NCBI GenBank assembly: GCA_003298465.1
Contig: QNGA01000010.1
Span: 138,647 to 202,646, forward strand
DNA length: 64,000 nt
Direction of reading: 5' to 3'
Source of the DNA: a halophilic archaeon
GTDB taxonomy: Archaea > Halobacteriota > Halobacteria > Halobacteriales > Haladaptataceae
Shown: in pieces, positions 53,183 to 61,377 of the stretch
How the letters are laid out: every line of letters starts with the position of its first letter
Numbering within the stretch: the stretch's first letter is position 1
The notes under the pieces: model-generated
Seen by the model: only the letters and a program-made list of their open reading frames with translations
What the model was told of the DNA's origin: nothing
Database searches by the model: none
Program-made: the position numbers and the translations under genes

Positions 53183-53971
53183 TCACGATGGGGCGGTACG
53201 GCTTCGGCCGCGTCGGAAGTCGAGGTCCGTCCGCGGCGGTTCGAACGCGACGTCGTTTCGGCTGATCGGGTGGCGAGCGGACACTCCCGGCGCTACCGTC
53301 TCGTTCTGCCGCGCTGTAGTCCGCTGCAGATTTTCCCGCCCGTGGCTACGGTTTCGCATGATGGCAGCGCCGTAGTTCTCGTCGAAGTAGTTGTTCCCGG
53401 TCGTGACCCGACTGCTCGCGTCGTCGACGGTGATCGCGATGATGTTGCGCTCGAAGCCGGACTTCCTGACGGAACTTCGGGTCGCGTTCCAGAACGCTAT
53501 TCCCTCGGCGTTGTGCGATACGTTCATCCGTCGAATCGTGACCCCAGACGCGTTGCGAACGAGCATCCCTCGATTCCACTCGGTCAGGGTCACCGTCCGA
53601 ACGGTGACGTTCGACACCGATCGCGGGTGCGTGATTCGAATGCCGGTGGAGTTCGTCACGCCCCCGCCCCCCACCGTGTGACCGAACCCGTCGAGCGTGA
53701 CGTTGCTCGAACGAATGACGATACAGCTATCCGAGAGTCCCACCGCGCCGCCGACGTTCCGCCTGAGCGCGTACCGACCGGGTTCCGTGATCGTCGTGCA
53801 CTGGGTAATGTTCGTGAACGTCGGTGACGAGTCGGTCGAGACATCGCCGGTTCCGTCGGACGAGTCCGTGATGGTGCCGATCGCTACGATTCCGCCGGCA
53901 ACGAGGACGCCCAGCACGAACGCTCCGAGTAGCATCCATCGCTGCCGGACTGCTCCGTCGGATGCCGCCAT
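53183..53971 (-). CDS. Anchored right-handed beta-helix (NosD/CASH-like) protein
   Basis: This 262-residue protein has an N-terminal anchor (WMLLGAFVLGVLVAGGIVAIG) with the rest outside. The beta-helix shows CTTITEPGRYALRRNVGG, SSNVTLDGFGHTVGGGG, STGIRITHPRSVSNVTVRTVTLTEWNRGMLVRNASGVTIRRMNVSHNAEGIAFWNAT, typical of the NosD/CASH domain. It has many N-x-S/T sequons. It converges with the GH5-like gene, leaving 31 bases. It may bind or modify polysaccharide. Confidence 0.82.
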   Translation of the reverse strand: MAASDGAVRQRWMLLGAFVLGVLVAGGIVAIGTITDSSDGTGDVSTDSSPTFTNITQCTTITEPGRYALRRNVGGAVGLSDSCIVIRSSNVTLDGFGHTVGGGGVTNSTGIRITHPRSVSNVTVRTVTLTEWNRGMLVRNASGVTIRRMNVSHNAEGIAFWNATRSSVRKSGFERNIIAITVDDASSRVTTGNNYFDENYGAAIMRNRSHGRENLQRTTARQNETVAPGVSARHPISRNDVAFEPPRTDLDFRRGRSRTAPS

Positions 53972-54449
53972 CGAGAATCAGTCGTTACGACGTCAGGTGC
54001 CAAAAAGTTACACTTCGTTCTCGCGGTGAGGCGTACGCTGCGGTTGCAGTAATCGGTCCGTGAACCACGGGCGTCGGGTCGTCGAGGCGTTCGAGCCTGC
54101 CGCCGCGGACTCGACGCCACCGCCGTCGCTCCCCCTCGTTCCGTGCTTCTCGATACTACGATGGCCCGTCGGGGGCCGCGGCGTAGCACCGTAGGCGGCC
54201 CCTACCACGGAAACGAAGCCCGCTTCGTGGGGAGCACCGTCGGCTCTCGTTGTGTGTTCGAACCTCGTACGACTCGCCGTACGTTCCGGTCGCTCCCCCG
54301 CTGATTGAAGCGCCAGCCGGGATAGAACTATTCCCGAACCAACGGTTTTCGGTTGTGGAGACGACCGTTGTAACTAGCGTTTACTGCGTAACTATTGGCC
54401 TCAGGAGACTCATAACGAAGTGTGAACCCCTCTTCGACCAGAGTGCGCT
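53972..54449. other. Intergenic stretch upstream of the amyloid-like gene
   Basis: No gene seen in 478 bases. A perfect 7-bp hairpin ACGAAGC-CC-GCTTCGT lies at 54213-54228 and GTAGG/CCTAC arms surround 54190-54205. I see no clear TATA box for the gene at 54450; CATAACGAAG at 54411-54420 is a weak candidate. Confidence 0.4.
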
Positions 54450-55961
54450 ATGCGAGAAAACAACGGAAATCATAGCAAGGTTAAGCGCAGAGGCTATCTA
54501 AAAGGAATCGCAGCGGCAGGAATGAGCGTGGGTGCTGTCACCCAGCTTTCCGACTCGGCGAGCGCGGCATCGGACGACGTCGTGCACGCGGACGGGGAGA
54601 GCGTCTATCTCGTCTTCGGTGCGGACACGTCTTCGACCGACCTCGAATCGTGGGTCGAGAATCACAAGGGCGACATCGCAGCGAGCTCACAGCAGTCCTC
54701 GTCGGAAGTCATCCAGTATCAGAACGTCTCGCAACTGAACGTCAACGAGCAGGGCAACGCCGTCGCCATCTCCATCGACGGTGGCGACGCCGAGGCCATC
54801 CAGCGGACGTACCAGAACAACCAGAACACCCAGCAGGGCAGCGCGCAGTCGATAAACGCGAAGAAGGAGACGAAGGAACAGACGTTCAGCGGTGTCGGGA
54901 ACGCGTACGTGGTCTTCGCCGAGGAAACGGAGTGCCGGGAGTTCTCGGGATGGGTCGTCAGCGACGACGCGTACGAGAGCGAGCAGTCCGCCGAGGCAGA
55001 TATCGACCAGACGCAGGTGGTCGAACAGTTCAACTACAACAGCCAGAGTACCGCAGTCGCGATCGCAGAGGACAGCAGCTACTCCCGGGCGTACCAGCGA
55101 AGCTACCAGGAGAACAACAACCTCCAGTCCGCCGAAGCGCTGGCAGCGAACGCCGGTGACGGCGACTCCCAGAACGCCGACTCGTCGGTCGACCAGTGGC
55201 AGGACGTAAACCAGCTGAACGTCAACGAACAGGGCGTCGCGGTCGCCGTCGCAGTCGGTGACGGAAGCGTCGCGAAAGCGTGGCAGATAAGCTGCCAGTT
55301 CAACGTGAACAAGCAGGTTGCCAGCGCGACGGCGATCAACTTCGAGCCGAAGACGATGTCGGAGGTCACCGCGAGCGCCGACATGAACGGCGACTTCTCG
55401 GACTCGGACGTGACGCGTTCGAAGGACGGTTCGGAGCAGTCGAACCAGCAAGTCGCGTCGGCCGACATCGACCAGGTCCAGAGCGTCGGCCAGGAGAACA
55501 TCAACATACAGAACGCGGCCATCGCCGTCGCCCTCGAGGATAGCCAGGCGACGGCCACGCAGGCCAGCTACCAGGGCAACTTCAACGCGCAGATCGCGTC
55601 GGCGACCGCGGTGAACGTCGAGGACGGTCGGTACAGCGCGTCCAAAGTGATGGACGGCACGGACGCGAAGGGCGACGAGTCCTGGGCGGTCGCCTACGAG
55701 AACGGTGGCGACCAGGCCAACCAGCAGACGGCCGACGTCGACATCACGCAACTGCAGCTCATCGAGCAACTGAACGTCAACGAACAGTTCAGCGCGATCG
55801 CGTTCGCCACCAACTGCGGTAACGCGTCGGCGGAACAGGTCAACTACCAGGTGAACGAGAACGTGCAGATCGCCGAAGGGACCGCGACCAACGAGGGCGG
55901 CGACGATAGCCAGGACAGAACGTGGAACGTCGGTCGACGCTACGTACCTCAGCGATTGTAG
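54450..55961 (+). CDS. Exported repeat protein with ten QxNxNxQ motifs (curli-like amyloid candidate)
   Basis: This 503-residue protein starts with a Tat-type signal (KVKRRGYLKGIAAAG). Residues ~80-480 consist of five ~50-residue blocks, each with two copies of the exact pattern Q-x-N-x-N-x-Q followed by alternating A-x-A-x-A. The first glutamines are at 95, 122, 193, 220, 255, 283, 348, 375, 440 and 467, so paired copies are 27 or 28 residues apart. Two short Y-x-V-F modules (about 52-70 and 152-170) interrupt the first part. Alternating polar/hydrophobic ladders of Gln and Asn are typical of beta-solenoid amyloids such as curlin CsgA. No named family recognised. It probably forms extracellular fibres. 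Confidence 0.85.
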   Translation: MRENNGNHSKVKRRGYLKGIAAAGMSVGAVTQLSDSASAASDDVVHADGESVYLVFGADTSSTDLESWVENHKGDIAASSQQSSSEVIQYQNVSQLNVNEQGNAVAISIDGGDAEAIQRTYQNNQNTQQGSAQSINAKKETKEQTFSGVGNAYVVFAEETECREFSGWVVSDDAYESEQSAEADIDQTQVVEQFNYNSQSTAVAIAEDSSYSRAYQRSYQENNNLQSAEALAANAGDGDSQNADSSVDQWQDVNQLNVNEQGVAVAVAVGDGSVAKAWQISCQFNVNKQVASATAINFEPKTMSEVTASADMNGDFSDSDVTRSKDGSEQSNQQVASADIDQVQSVGQENINIQNAAIAVALEDSQATATQASYQGNFNAQIASATAVNVEDGRYSASKVMDGTDAKGDESWAVAYENGGDQANQQTADVDITQLQLIEQLNVNEQFSAIAFATNCGNASAEQVNYQVNENVQIAEGTATNEGGDDSQDRTWNVGRRYVPQRL

Positions 55962-55986
55962 GACCGCCTCGGCCTACCCCGCCGGT

Positions 55987-56083
55987 AGAACCGCCCTTTT
56001 TGAGGGATGTGACGAGGGCGAGGTGATGGTACCAGACTCTAGGTGGTTTTCGACCGCCAGGCCCTCGTCACAGTGACGGTTCT
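55987..56083. other. Branched inverted-repeat element (possible structured RNA or terminator)
   Basis: Outer arms AGAACCG (55987-55993) and CGGTTCT (56077-56083) enclose a small hairpin CCCT-TTTTG-AGGG, then a perfect 12-bp stem TGTGACGAGGGC (56008-56019) with GCCCTCGTCACA (56061-56072), which itself encloses GGTGGT-TTTCG-ACCGCC (56042-56058). The nesting forms a junction-like fold. It begins 26 bases after the amyloid-like gene. Confidence 0.6.
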
Positions 56084-56286
56084 GTAGATCTGGTAAGTAC
56101 TTTCTGGATCGCCAGACGGGAGTAGGGTCGCTCACGTCGGGACGTAGGCGTCACGTACTGCACTTCAGCCGTCCCCTGAGGAGGTCGGCCGTCCCGGTCG
56201 CGAACCGACCTCCGTCGCCGTTCTCCGGTGTGCCACCGCCTCGACGGGCTCGAACGTGCCGGGTCTGGGAAGCTTCGAACGTCGGG

Positions 56287-56553
56287 TTACGTCTCCGTTT
56301 CGTCGTCGGCTGACCGCCGGGCGAGCGGTCGTCTGAGCGGAGAGTCGGCGTTCGTACGGCCCGGTCGCCCGCAGACGCCGGCGTCGTCTCCGGCCCGCTC
56401 GACGCCGGGGCTGAGCCGATGGAGCTCCCACGTCGCCTCGTGACCCGTCTCCGCGCGGTGGTCTTCGATGCGGGAACGGGCCGTCGCGAGCCTGGTAAAC
56501 GTCTCTTCGAGCTCGCACGCCGGGCACGTCACCGTCGCGCGCTTGCTTGTCAT
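56287..56553 (-). CDS. Small zinc-finger protein (DUF7542-like)
   Basis: This 88-residue protein has CPACE near the N-terminus, DHRAETGHEATWELHRLSPGVERAGDDAGVCG, which fits the haloarchaeal DUF7542 family as I remember it (TVTCPDCEFEETFxxLxxAR...HExETGHxVxWxIHRxxxGVERAGxDAGVCG). The start at 56553 (MTSKRATVTCPACE) is chosen over 56673. Cytoplasmic; function unknown. Confidence 0.75.
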   Translation of the reverse strand: MTSKRATVTCPACELEETFTRLATARSRIEDHRAETGHEATWELHRLSPGVERAGDDAGVCGRPGRTNADSPLRRPLARRSADDETET

Positions 56554-56648
56554 CGCACGAAACGACGACTGGAAGCCGGATAACCCCGTCGGGTCGACGG
56601 CGGAGGCGGGCGGGAAGACGGACCGACGGTCGGTCGTCGACGGGACAG

Positions 56649-57716
56649 TCAGCCACCGTCTACGGCGACCCACACCGGGAAGTGGTCGGACGCTCGCTCG
56701 GCGACCGCGCGACGGTCCTCGTCCGTCGGCCAGCCGACGCCGGACGTCCGCACGGTGAACTCCGTCGACGGCAGGATGTAGTCGGCCCGCGTCGGCCCGC
56801 GGGAGAGAACGCCGGTCGCGCGAGCGGTGCCGCGCTCACGACCCCCCGGACTGGACGGGGTCGTCACAGTCACCCGCGGATTGTCGAGCAGATAGCGCGT
56901 GATCGCGTCGTCGGTCACCGCCCCGCCGGGTTCGGCGTTCATGTCGCCGAGCACGACGAACCGCTCGTCGGTCGCCAAACCGCCCTCCAGGCCGTCGTCG
57001 TCGTACGGATAGTCCGCGTCGGTGACGTAGTCGCCGAGGAAGCGAATCTCGTCGTGACACCGCGGGGCGTTGAGGGTCTCCATGCCGTCCGCGAGCGGCG
57101 GCGACGGGTGTGCGACGACGGCGTGGACCGTTCCGGTGGGAAACTCGATCGGCACGTCCGCGACCGTCTTCGCGGGGAGTCGAAACCGCTCGCGCTCGTC
57201 GGCGGTGAGGTACACGTCGCCGTCGGAATCGGTGGGAATCCGGTGACGCGGGAGGTCGGTCCAGCGAAACTCCCGGAAGGTACGGACGCCGTCGGCGTCG
57301 ATGGGAAACCGACTGTACAACGCCATCGCGTATCGCCCCGGGTACGGGGCGTAGCTGAAACAGTCCCGGGCGTAGGCGTCGGTTCCGGGTTCGACGCCGA
57401 GTCCGTCCTTCCCGACGTCCATCCCGCTCGGGATGCCGGTGTTACACCGCGGGGCGAACCACGTCTCGAAGTCGACCCCCTGGAGGTCCGGGACCTGGGG
57501 CGTGCGGAGATAGTTCTCCAGGAACGCCGCCGCGTTGTGCGTCCGTTCCCACCCCTGCACGAAGTTGTCGTCCATCTCGTTGACCAGGAGAACGTCCGGC
57601 GTCGGCAACCGCTGGACCATCTCGGCGGCCGCCTCCAGTTGGTCGGTTCCCTCGCGCTGGACCTTCTCCGTCGTCAACCGTTCGACGTTGTACTGAGCGA
57701 AGACGTGCTCTCCCAT
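56649..57716 (-). CDS. Endonuclease/exonuclease/phosphatase (EEP) superfamily protein
   Basis: This 355-residue protein has the EEP motifs AQYNVERL (Asn), LLVNEMDDN (metal Glu), GRYAMALYSRFPI, VHAVVAHPSPP, VVLGDMNAEPGG and SDHFPVWVAV (catalytic His). It would hydrolyse phosphodiester bonds in a nucleic acid, lipid or sugar substrate. The start at ATG 57716 is preferred over an in-frame TTG at 57755. No signal peptide is seen. The 56553-56648 gap has no gene. Confidence 0.87.
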   Translation of the reverse strand: MGEHVFAQYNVERLTTEKVQREGTDQLEAAAEMVQRLPTPDVLLVNEMDDNFVQGWERTHNAAAFLENYLRTPQVPDLQGVDFETWFAPRCNTGIPSGMDVGKDGLGVEPGTDAYARDCFSYAPYPGRYAMALYSRFPIDADGVRTFREFRWTDLPRHRIPTDSDGDVYLTADERERFRLPAKTVADVPIEFPTGTVHAVVAHPSPPLADGMETLNAPRCHDEIRFLGDYVTDADYPYDDDGLEGGLATDERFVVLGDMNAEPGGAVTDDAITRYLLDNPRVTVTTPSSPGGRERGTARATGVLSRGPTRADYILPSTEFTVRTSGVGWPTDEDRRAVAERASDHFPVWVAVDGG

Positions 57717-57855
57717 CCGTCTCACCGTCTCCCGTACTACCCGGACGCTCGACAACCCATCGGCGGTTCCGGTTCGGGCCGTCGCCGACTCCCGGCTCTC
57801 CTCGTCCGTCGCCTTCGGCCCCGAAACGGTCGTCGAGACGAGGAGCGGACCGTCG

Positions 57856-57966
57856 CTACAGCAGGGCGCCGGCGACGATCCACGCGAGAAACAGGACGGC
57901 GGTCCAGAGGAGCAACTGGAGTATCAGAAACCATCGGAGGTAGAGGGTGGATTGGCTCGGTCCCAC
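57856..57966 (-). CDS. 36-residue single-pass membrane protein
   Basis: A GTG at 57964-57966 opens a frame of 36 codons reading MGPSQSTLYLRWFLIL, then LLLWTAVLFLAWIVAGALL, ending in TAG at 57856-57858. The last ~22 residues are one clean transmembrane helix with three tryptophans. ATACTTAA on the minus strand lies about 27-30 bases upstream, which fits a leaderless start. Small membrane proteins of this size are common but rarely annotated. Function unknown. Confidence 0.6.
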   Translation of the reverse strand: MGPSQSTLYLRWFLILQLLLWTAVLFLAWIVAGALL

Positions 57967-58279
57967 GGTCGTTCCTCGGTACTGCGACGGTTAAGTATGG
58001 AGTCGCAGCCTCGACGGAACGCTCCCGTTAGCGGTTCGCCCCCGATATATTCCGTACGTAACGGGGGTCGCGCTCTCGCCGAACGGCGGCACGTCGTCGA
58101 ACGCGATGTCGGTGCGACCGGACGACGACGCCGTCGACCGCCGAGCGAGTCCTCGCCGGGCGGGGCTACCCTCGCAGGTACTCGCGGGCGATGGCTCCCC
58201 TCCGGGAGTCCCCGGGACGAGAGCGGTGCGTCGGCGCCGAGGCCGGAGCTACTTTACCGGGTGCGCCGTCTTGACCGGT

Positions 58280-59668
58280 GTGTCCAGTAATCGCGAACCG
58301 GACGACGATTCGTCCCCGAGCGCGGTCGCGCGGTCGTGTATCGACGCCGGAATCGAGGCGGCGCATCCGGCGACCGTCGTCGGGGACTCGGTCGCGCTCA
58401 CCGGTGACGAACTCACCGTCGACGGTACGGTCTACGACCTCTCGTCGTACGAAGACGTCGTCGTCCTCGGCGGCGGGAACGCCGCCGGGACGGTCGCCGC
58501 CGCGCTCGAATCGATACTCGGCGAGCGCCTCACCGACGGCGTCGTGGTCACGGACGTCCCGGAGCCGACGACGACTATCGACGTCGTCGACGGAAGCCAT
58601 CCGGTACCGGACGAGCGGGGACTGGCCGGCGCGGAACGGATCCTCGACCGCGCCGGCGAGGCGACCGCGGACACGCTCGTGCTCGGCGTCGTCACGGGCG
58701 GCGGGAGCGCCCTGCTTCCAGCGCCTGCCGGCGACGTCACGCTCGACGACCTCCAGACGGTCACCGACGACCTGCTCGGCAGCGGCGCGACGATTCACGA
58801 GATCAACGCCGTGCGAAAACACCTTTCGGCGATCAAAGGCGGCCGACTCGCGGCCGCGGCGGCGCCGGCGACCGTCGTCGGACTCGTGTTCAGCGACGTC
58901 GTCGGCGACGACCTCGACGTCGTCGCGAGCGGGCCGCTCGTTCCGGACGCGTCGACGTTCGCGGACGCGCTCGACGTCGTCGACCGCTACGACGTGGCGC
59001 TGCCCCCTCGCGTCGAGCACCACCTCGAACGGGGCGTCGACGGTGACGTCGCCGAGACCCCGGCACCCGGCGCGGACGCGTTCGCGACGGTGGACGTGCA
59101 CGTCCTCGCGAACGGACTGACCGCGCTGACGGCCGCCGGTGACGCGGCGGCCGACCGCGGCTACACGCCCCTCGTCCTCAGTTCGCGCGTGCGAGGCGAG
59201 GCGCGCGAGGCGGCCAAAACGCACGTCGGAATCGCGGAGGAGGTTCGCGCCACCGGGCATCCGATCGCGCCGCCGGCGGTCGTGCTCTCCGGCGGCGAGA
59301 CGACGGTGACGCTGTCCGACGACGCCGGTGCCGGCGGGCCGAACCAGGAGTTCGCGCTCAGCGCGGCGATCGAACTCGATGCCGACGGCGTCGTCGTCGG
59401 GAGCGTCGACACCGACGGTATCGACGGCGCGTCCGACGCTGCCGGCGCCATCGTCGACGGGGAAACGACCGAGCGGACGTCGATGGACGCACGGGCGGCG
59501 CTGGCGGCGAACGAGGCCTCCCCGTTCCTCGAAGCCGCCGGCGCGCTCGTCGAAACGGGGCCGACGGGGACGAACGTGAACGACCTGCGCGTTCTCGTCG
59601 TCGCCGACGCGGAGGAGGGAGGCGAGTCCGGTTCCCGTTCGGACTGCTCGCAGGGACCGCTCCAGTGA
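58280..59668 (+). CDS. Glycerate 2-kinase (MOFRL family)
   Basis: This 462-residue kinase phosphorylates glycerate to 2-phosphoglycerate. Landmarks are VVLGGGNAAG, VVTGGGSALLPAP, HEINAVRKHLSAIKGGRLA, VFSDVVGDDLDVVASGPLVPD, LSGGETTVTL, GPNQEFALSAAIEL and DTDGIDGASDAAGAIVD, all typical of the MOFRL glycerate kinases. The true start is taken as the GTG at 58280, since TACTTTAC at 58250-58257 lies 23-30 bases upstream; the frame is open back to 58106. It converges with a GntP permease gene 12 bases away, so the pair may handle glycerate or a related acid. Confidence 0.9.
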   Translation: MSSNREPDDDSSPSAVARSCIDAGIEAAHPATVVGDSVALTGDELTVDGTVYDLSSYEDVVVLGGGNAAGTVAAALESILGERLTDGVVVTDVPEPTTTIDVVDGSHPVPDERGLAGAERILDRAGEATADTLVLGVVTGGGSALLPAPAGDVTLDDLQTVTDDLLGSGATIHEINAVRKHLSAIKGGRLAAAAAPATVVGLVFSDVVGDDLDVVASGPLVPDASTFADALDVVDRYDVALPPRVEHHLERGVDGDVAETPAPGADAFATVDVHVLANGLTALTAAGDAAADRGYTPLVLSSRVRGEAREAAKTHVGIAEEVRATGHPIAPPAVVLSGGETTVTLSDDAGAGGPNQEFALSAAIELDADGVVVGSVDTDGIDGASDAAGAIVDGETTERTSMDARAALAANEASPFLEAAGALVETGPTGTNVNDLRVLVVADAEEGGESGSRSDCSQGPLQ

Positions 59669-59680
59669 CCGGGTCGGCGG

Positions 59681-61042
59681 TCAGCCGAACGCGCTGACGA
59701 CGTTCTGGAGGATGACGATCCACGCGATACTCGTGACGCCGAGGACGAGCGTACCGGCCGTCCAGGCCTGGTAGGCGGTCGCGGCTTCCATGTCGGAGAA
59801 CTCGGTGATGATCCAGAAGTACGAGTCGTTGGCGTGACTGACCGTCATGCTACCGGCGCCGATGGCGAGGACGGCGAAGACGCGTCCCCACTGGGACGCG
59901 AGGCCGAGCGGACCGAGGAGCGGGGAGACGAGGCTCGCGGTGGTGAGAATCGCGACCGTCGACGACCCGAGCGCCGTCTTGAGGGCGGCGGCGATGACGA
60001 ACGCGGCGACGAGACCGATGCCGAGTCCGCCGAACGCGTTGCTGATGAACTCCTTGAGCGGGAGCTTCGAGAGCACGTTTCCGAACGCGCCGCCGGCCCC
60101 GGTGACCGCGATGATGACGGCGGCGTCCGTCAGGCCGTCGCTCACCCACTCGTCGGTGACCGCCTCGGTGAGTTCGGGGACGACCGTGAAACTGGTGAAG
60201 GCGCCGATGATGAGTGCGACGGCCGGGTCGCCGAAGAACAGCAGCCAGTTCTGGAGCGGACCGGAGACGAAGGCGGGGTCGTCCGCGCTGGGATACGAGG
60301 CGACGCTGCCGATCGTGATGAGGACGATAGGGAGGAGGATGGGTGCGAACGACTTCGCTGGTGTCGGGAGCGTGCCGTACTCCGCTTTGACGTCGTCCAT
60401 CGTCATGTCCGGGTCGGGGTCGACGTGATAGCGCGAGGCGACGGTCGTCGCCCACTTTGCCCCGACGAGCGTGATCGGGACGCTGACGGCGAGACCGGCG
60501 AGCATGACGAGGCCGACGTCGGCACCGAGGATGCCGGCGGCGGCGATGGGGCCGGGCGTCGGCGGGACGAAGACGTGGGTGACGTAGAGGCCGCTCGCGA
60601 GGGCGACGCTGATGGTCGCGAGCGAGAGTTTCGAGCGCTCCGCGAGAGAGCGGCCGAGGCCGGAGAGGATGACGTACCCGGAGTCACAGAAGACGGGGAT
60701 GCTGACGAGGCTGCCGGTGACCGCCATGACCTCCGGGGTGTTCTCCTCGCCGATGAGGCCGAGGATGGTCTCCGCGATGACGATCGCGGCACCGGATCGT
60801 TCGAGCGCGGTACCGATGATGGTGCCGGCGAGGATGACGATGCCGATGTAGCCGAGGACGCTGCCGAAGCCGTCCGTGACGAGCGTCGCGGTCCTCGTCG
60901 GGTCGAGTCCGGCGATTAGGCCGGTCGCGTAGGCGGCGACGAGGAGCGTGAGGAAGGCGTGGAGGTCGAGCTTTGCCGTCGCGAAAACGATGAACCCGAC
61001 CGCCGCGAGCAGTAGCAGTATCAGTGGAAGACCGTCTACCAT
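59681..61042 (-). CDS. GntP family permease (gluconate/organic acid:H+ symporter)
   Basis: This 453-residue membrane protein has about 12 helices. Typical GntP sequence includes GLIAGLDPTRTATLVTDGFGSVLGYIGIVILAGTIIGTALERSGAAIVIAETIL, FCDSGYVILSGLGRSLAERSKLSLATISVALASGLYVTHVFVPPTPGPIAAAGILGADVGLVMLAGLAVSVPI, and GAGSMTVSHANDSYFWIITEFSDM. TTTATTTATT about 27 bases before the start gives a leaderless transcript. The convergent glycerate kinase suggests glycerate or a similar carboxylate as substrate. Confidence 0.92.
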   Translation of the reverse strand: MVDGLPLILLLLAAVGFIVFATAKLDLHAFLTLLVAAYATGLIAGLDPTRTATLVTDGFGSVLGYIGIVILAGTIIGTALERSGAAIVIAETILGLIGEENTPEVMAVTGSLVSIPVFCDSGYVILSGLGRSLAERSKLSLATISVALASGLYVTHVFVPPTPGPIAAAGILGADVGLVMLAGLAVSVPITLVGAKWATTVASRYHVDPDPDMTMDDVKAEYGTLPTPAKSFAPILLPIVLITIGSVASYPSADDPAFVSGPLQNWLLFFGDPAVALIIGAFTSFTVVPELTEAVTDEWVSDGLTDAAVIIAVTGAGGAFGNVLSKLPLKEFISNAFGGLGIGLVAAFVIAAALKTALGSSTVAILTTASLVSPLLGPLGLASQWGRVFAVLAIGAGSMTVSHANDSYFWIITEFSDMEAATAYQAWTAGTLVLGVTSIAWIVILQNVVSAFG

Positions 61043-61377
61043 TTGCGGAACACCACCGACCAGAAATAAATAAACGTTATCTAACGATGTTAATAGTTGT
61101 ACTCGACGACGATAAGGATAATTCCAAACAAATCCTCCTCTTTCTCTCGTGGCCTACGAAAGGGTCGCACAGCATCGGTCGACGATATCCACACGACGAG
61201 GGCCGGAAACGGCGTGCAGCGGCGTTCTGTTTCCGAGTTTCCCGCGCCGGAATCGAGAGACGGCTTCGACGGCGGAATCGCAGAGGTGCGGTCGGTCAGT
61301 CCACGGTCGGAACTACCGGAGAAATCGAGGCGTATCCACTCCCTTAACCCGCCGCCGGACGTCCATCGAACCACCCG
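61043..61377. other. Intergenic stretch between divergent transporters
   Basis: No gene seen in 335 bases. The GntP promoter is at the left end. Confidence 0.45.

Noticed and set aside
54213..54228. Hairpin ACGAAGC-CC-GCTTCGT as a terminator
   Set aside because: No T-run follows and no gene ends just before it; the convergent gene pair lies on the far side.
54687..55769. 360-codon minus-strand frame opposite the amyloid-like gene
   Set aside because: Shadow with Val/Leu/Arg-rich composition; the plus strand shows a signal peptide and ten conserved motifs.
57717..57755. Upstream TTG start for the EEP-family protein
   Set aside because: TTG starts are rare here and the ATG at 57716 leads directly into the first EEP motif.
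58106..58279. N-terminal extension of glycerate kinase
   Set aside because: Basic, proline-rich sequence unlike the family, and the TATA box lies inside it.
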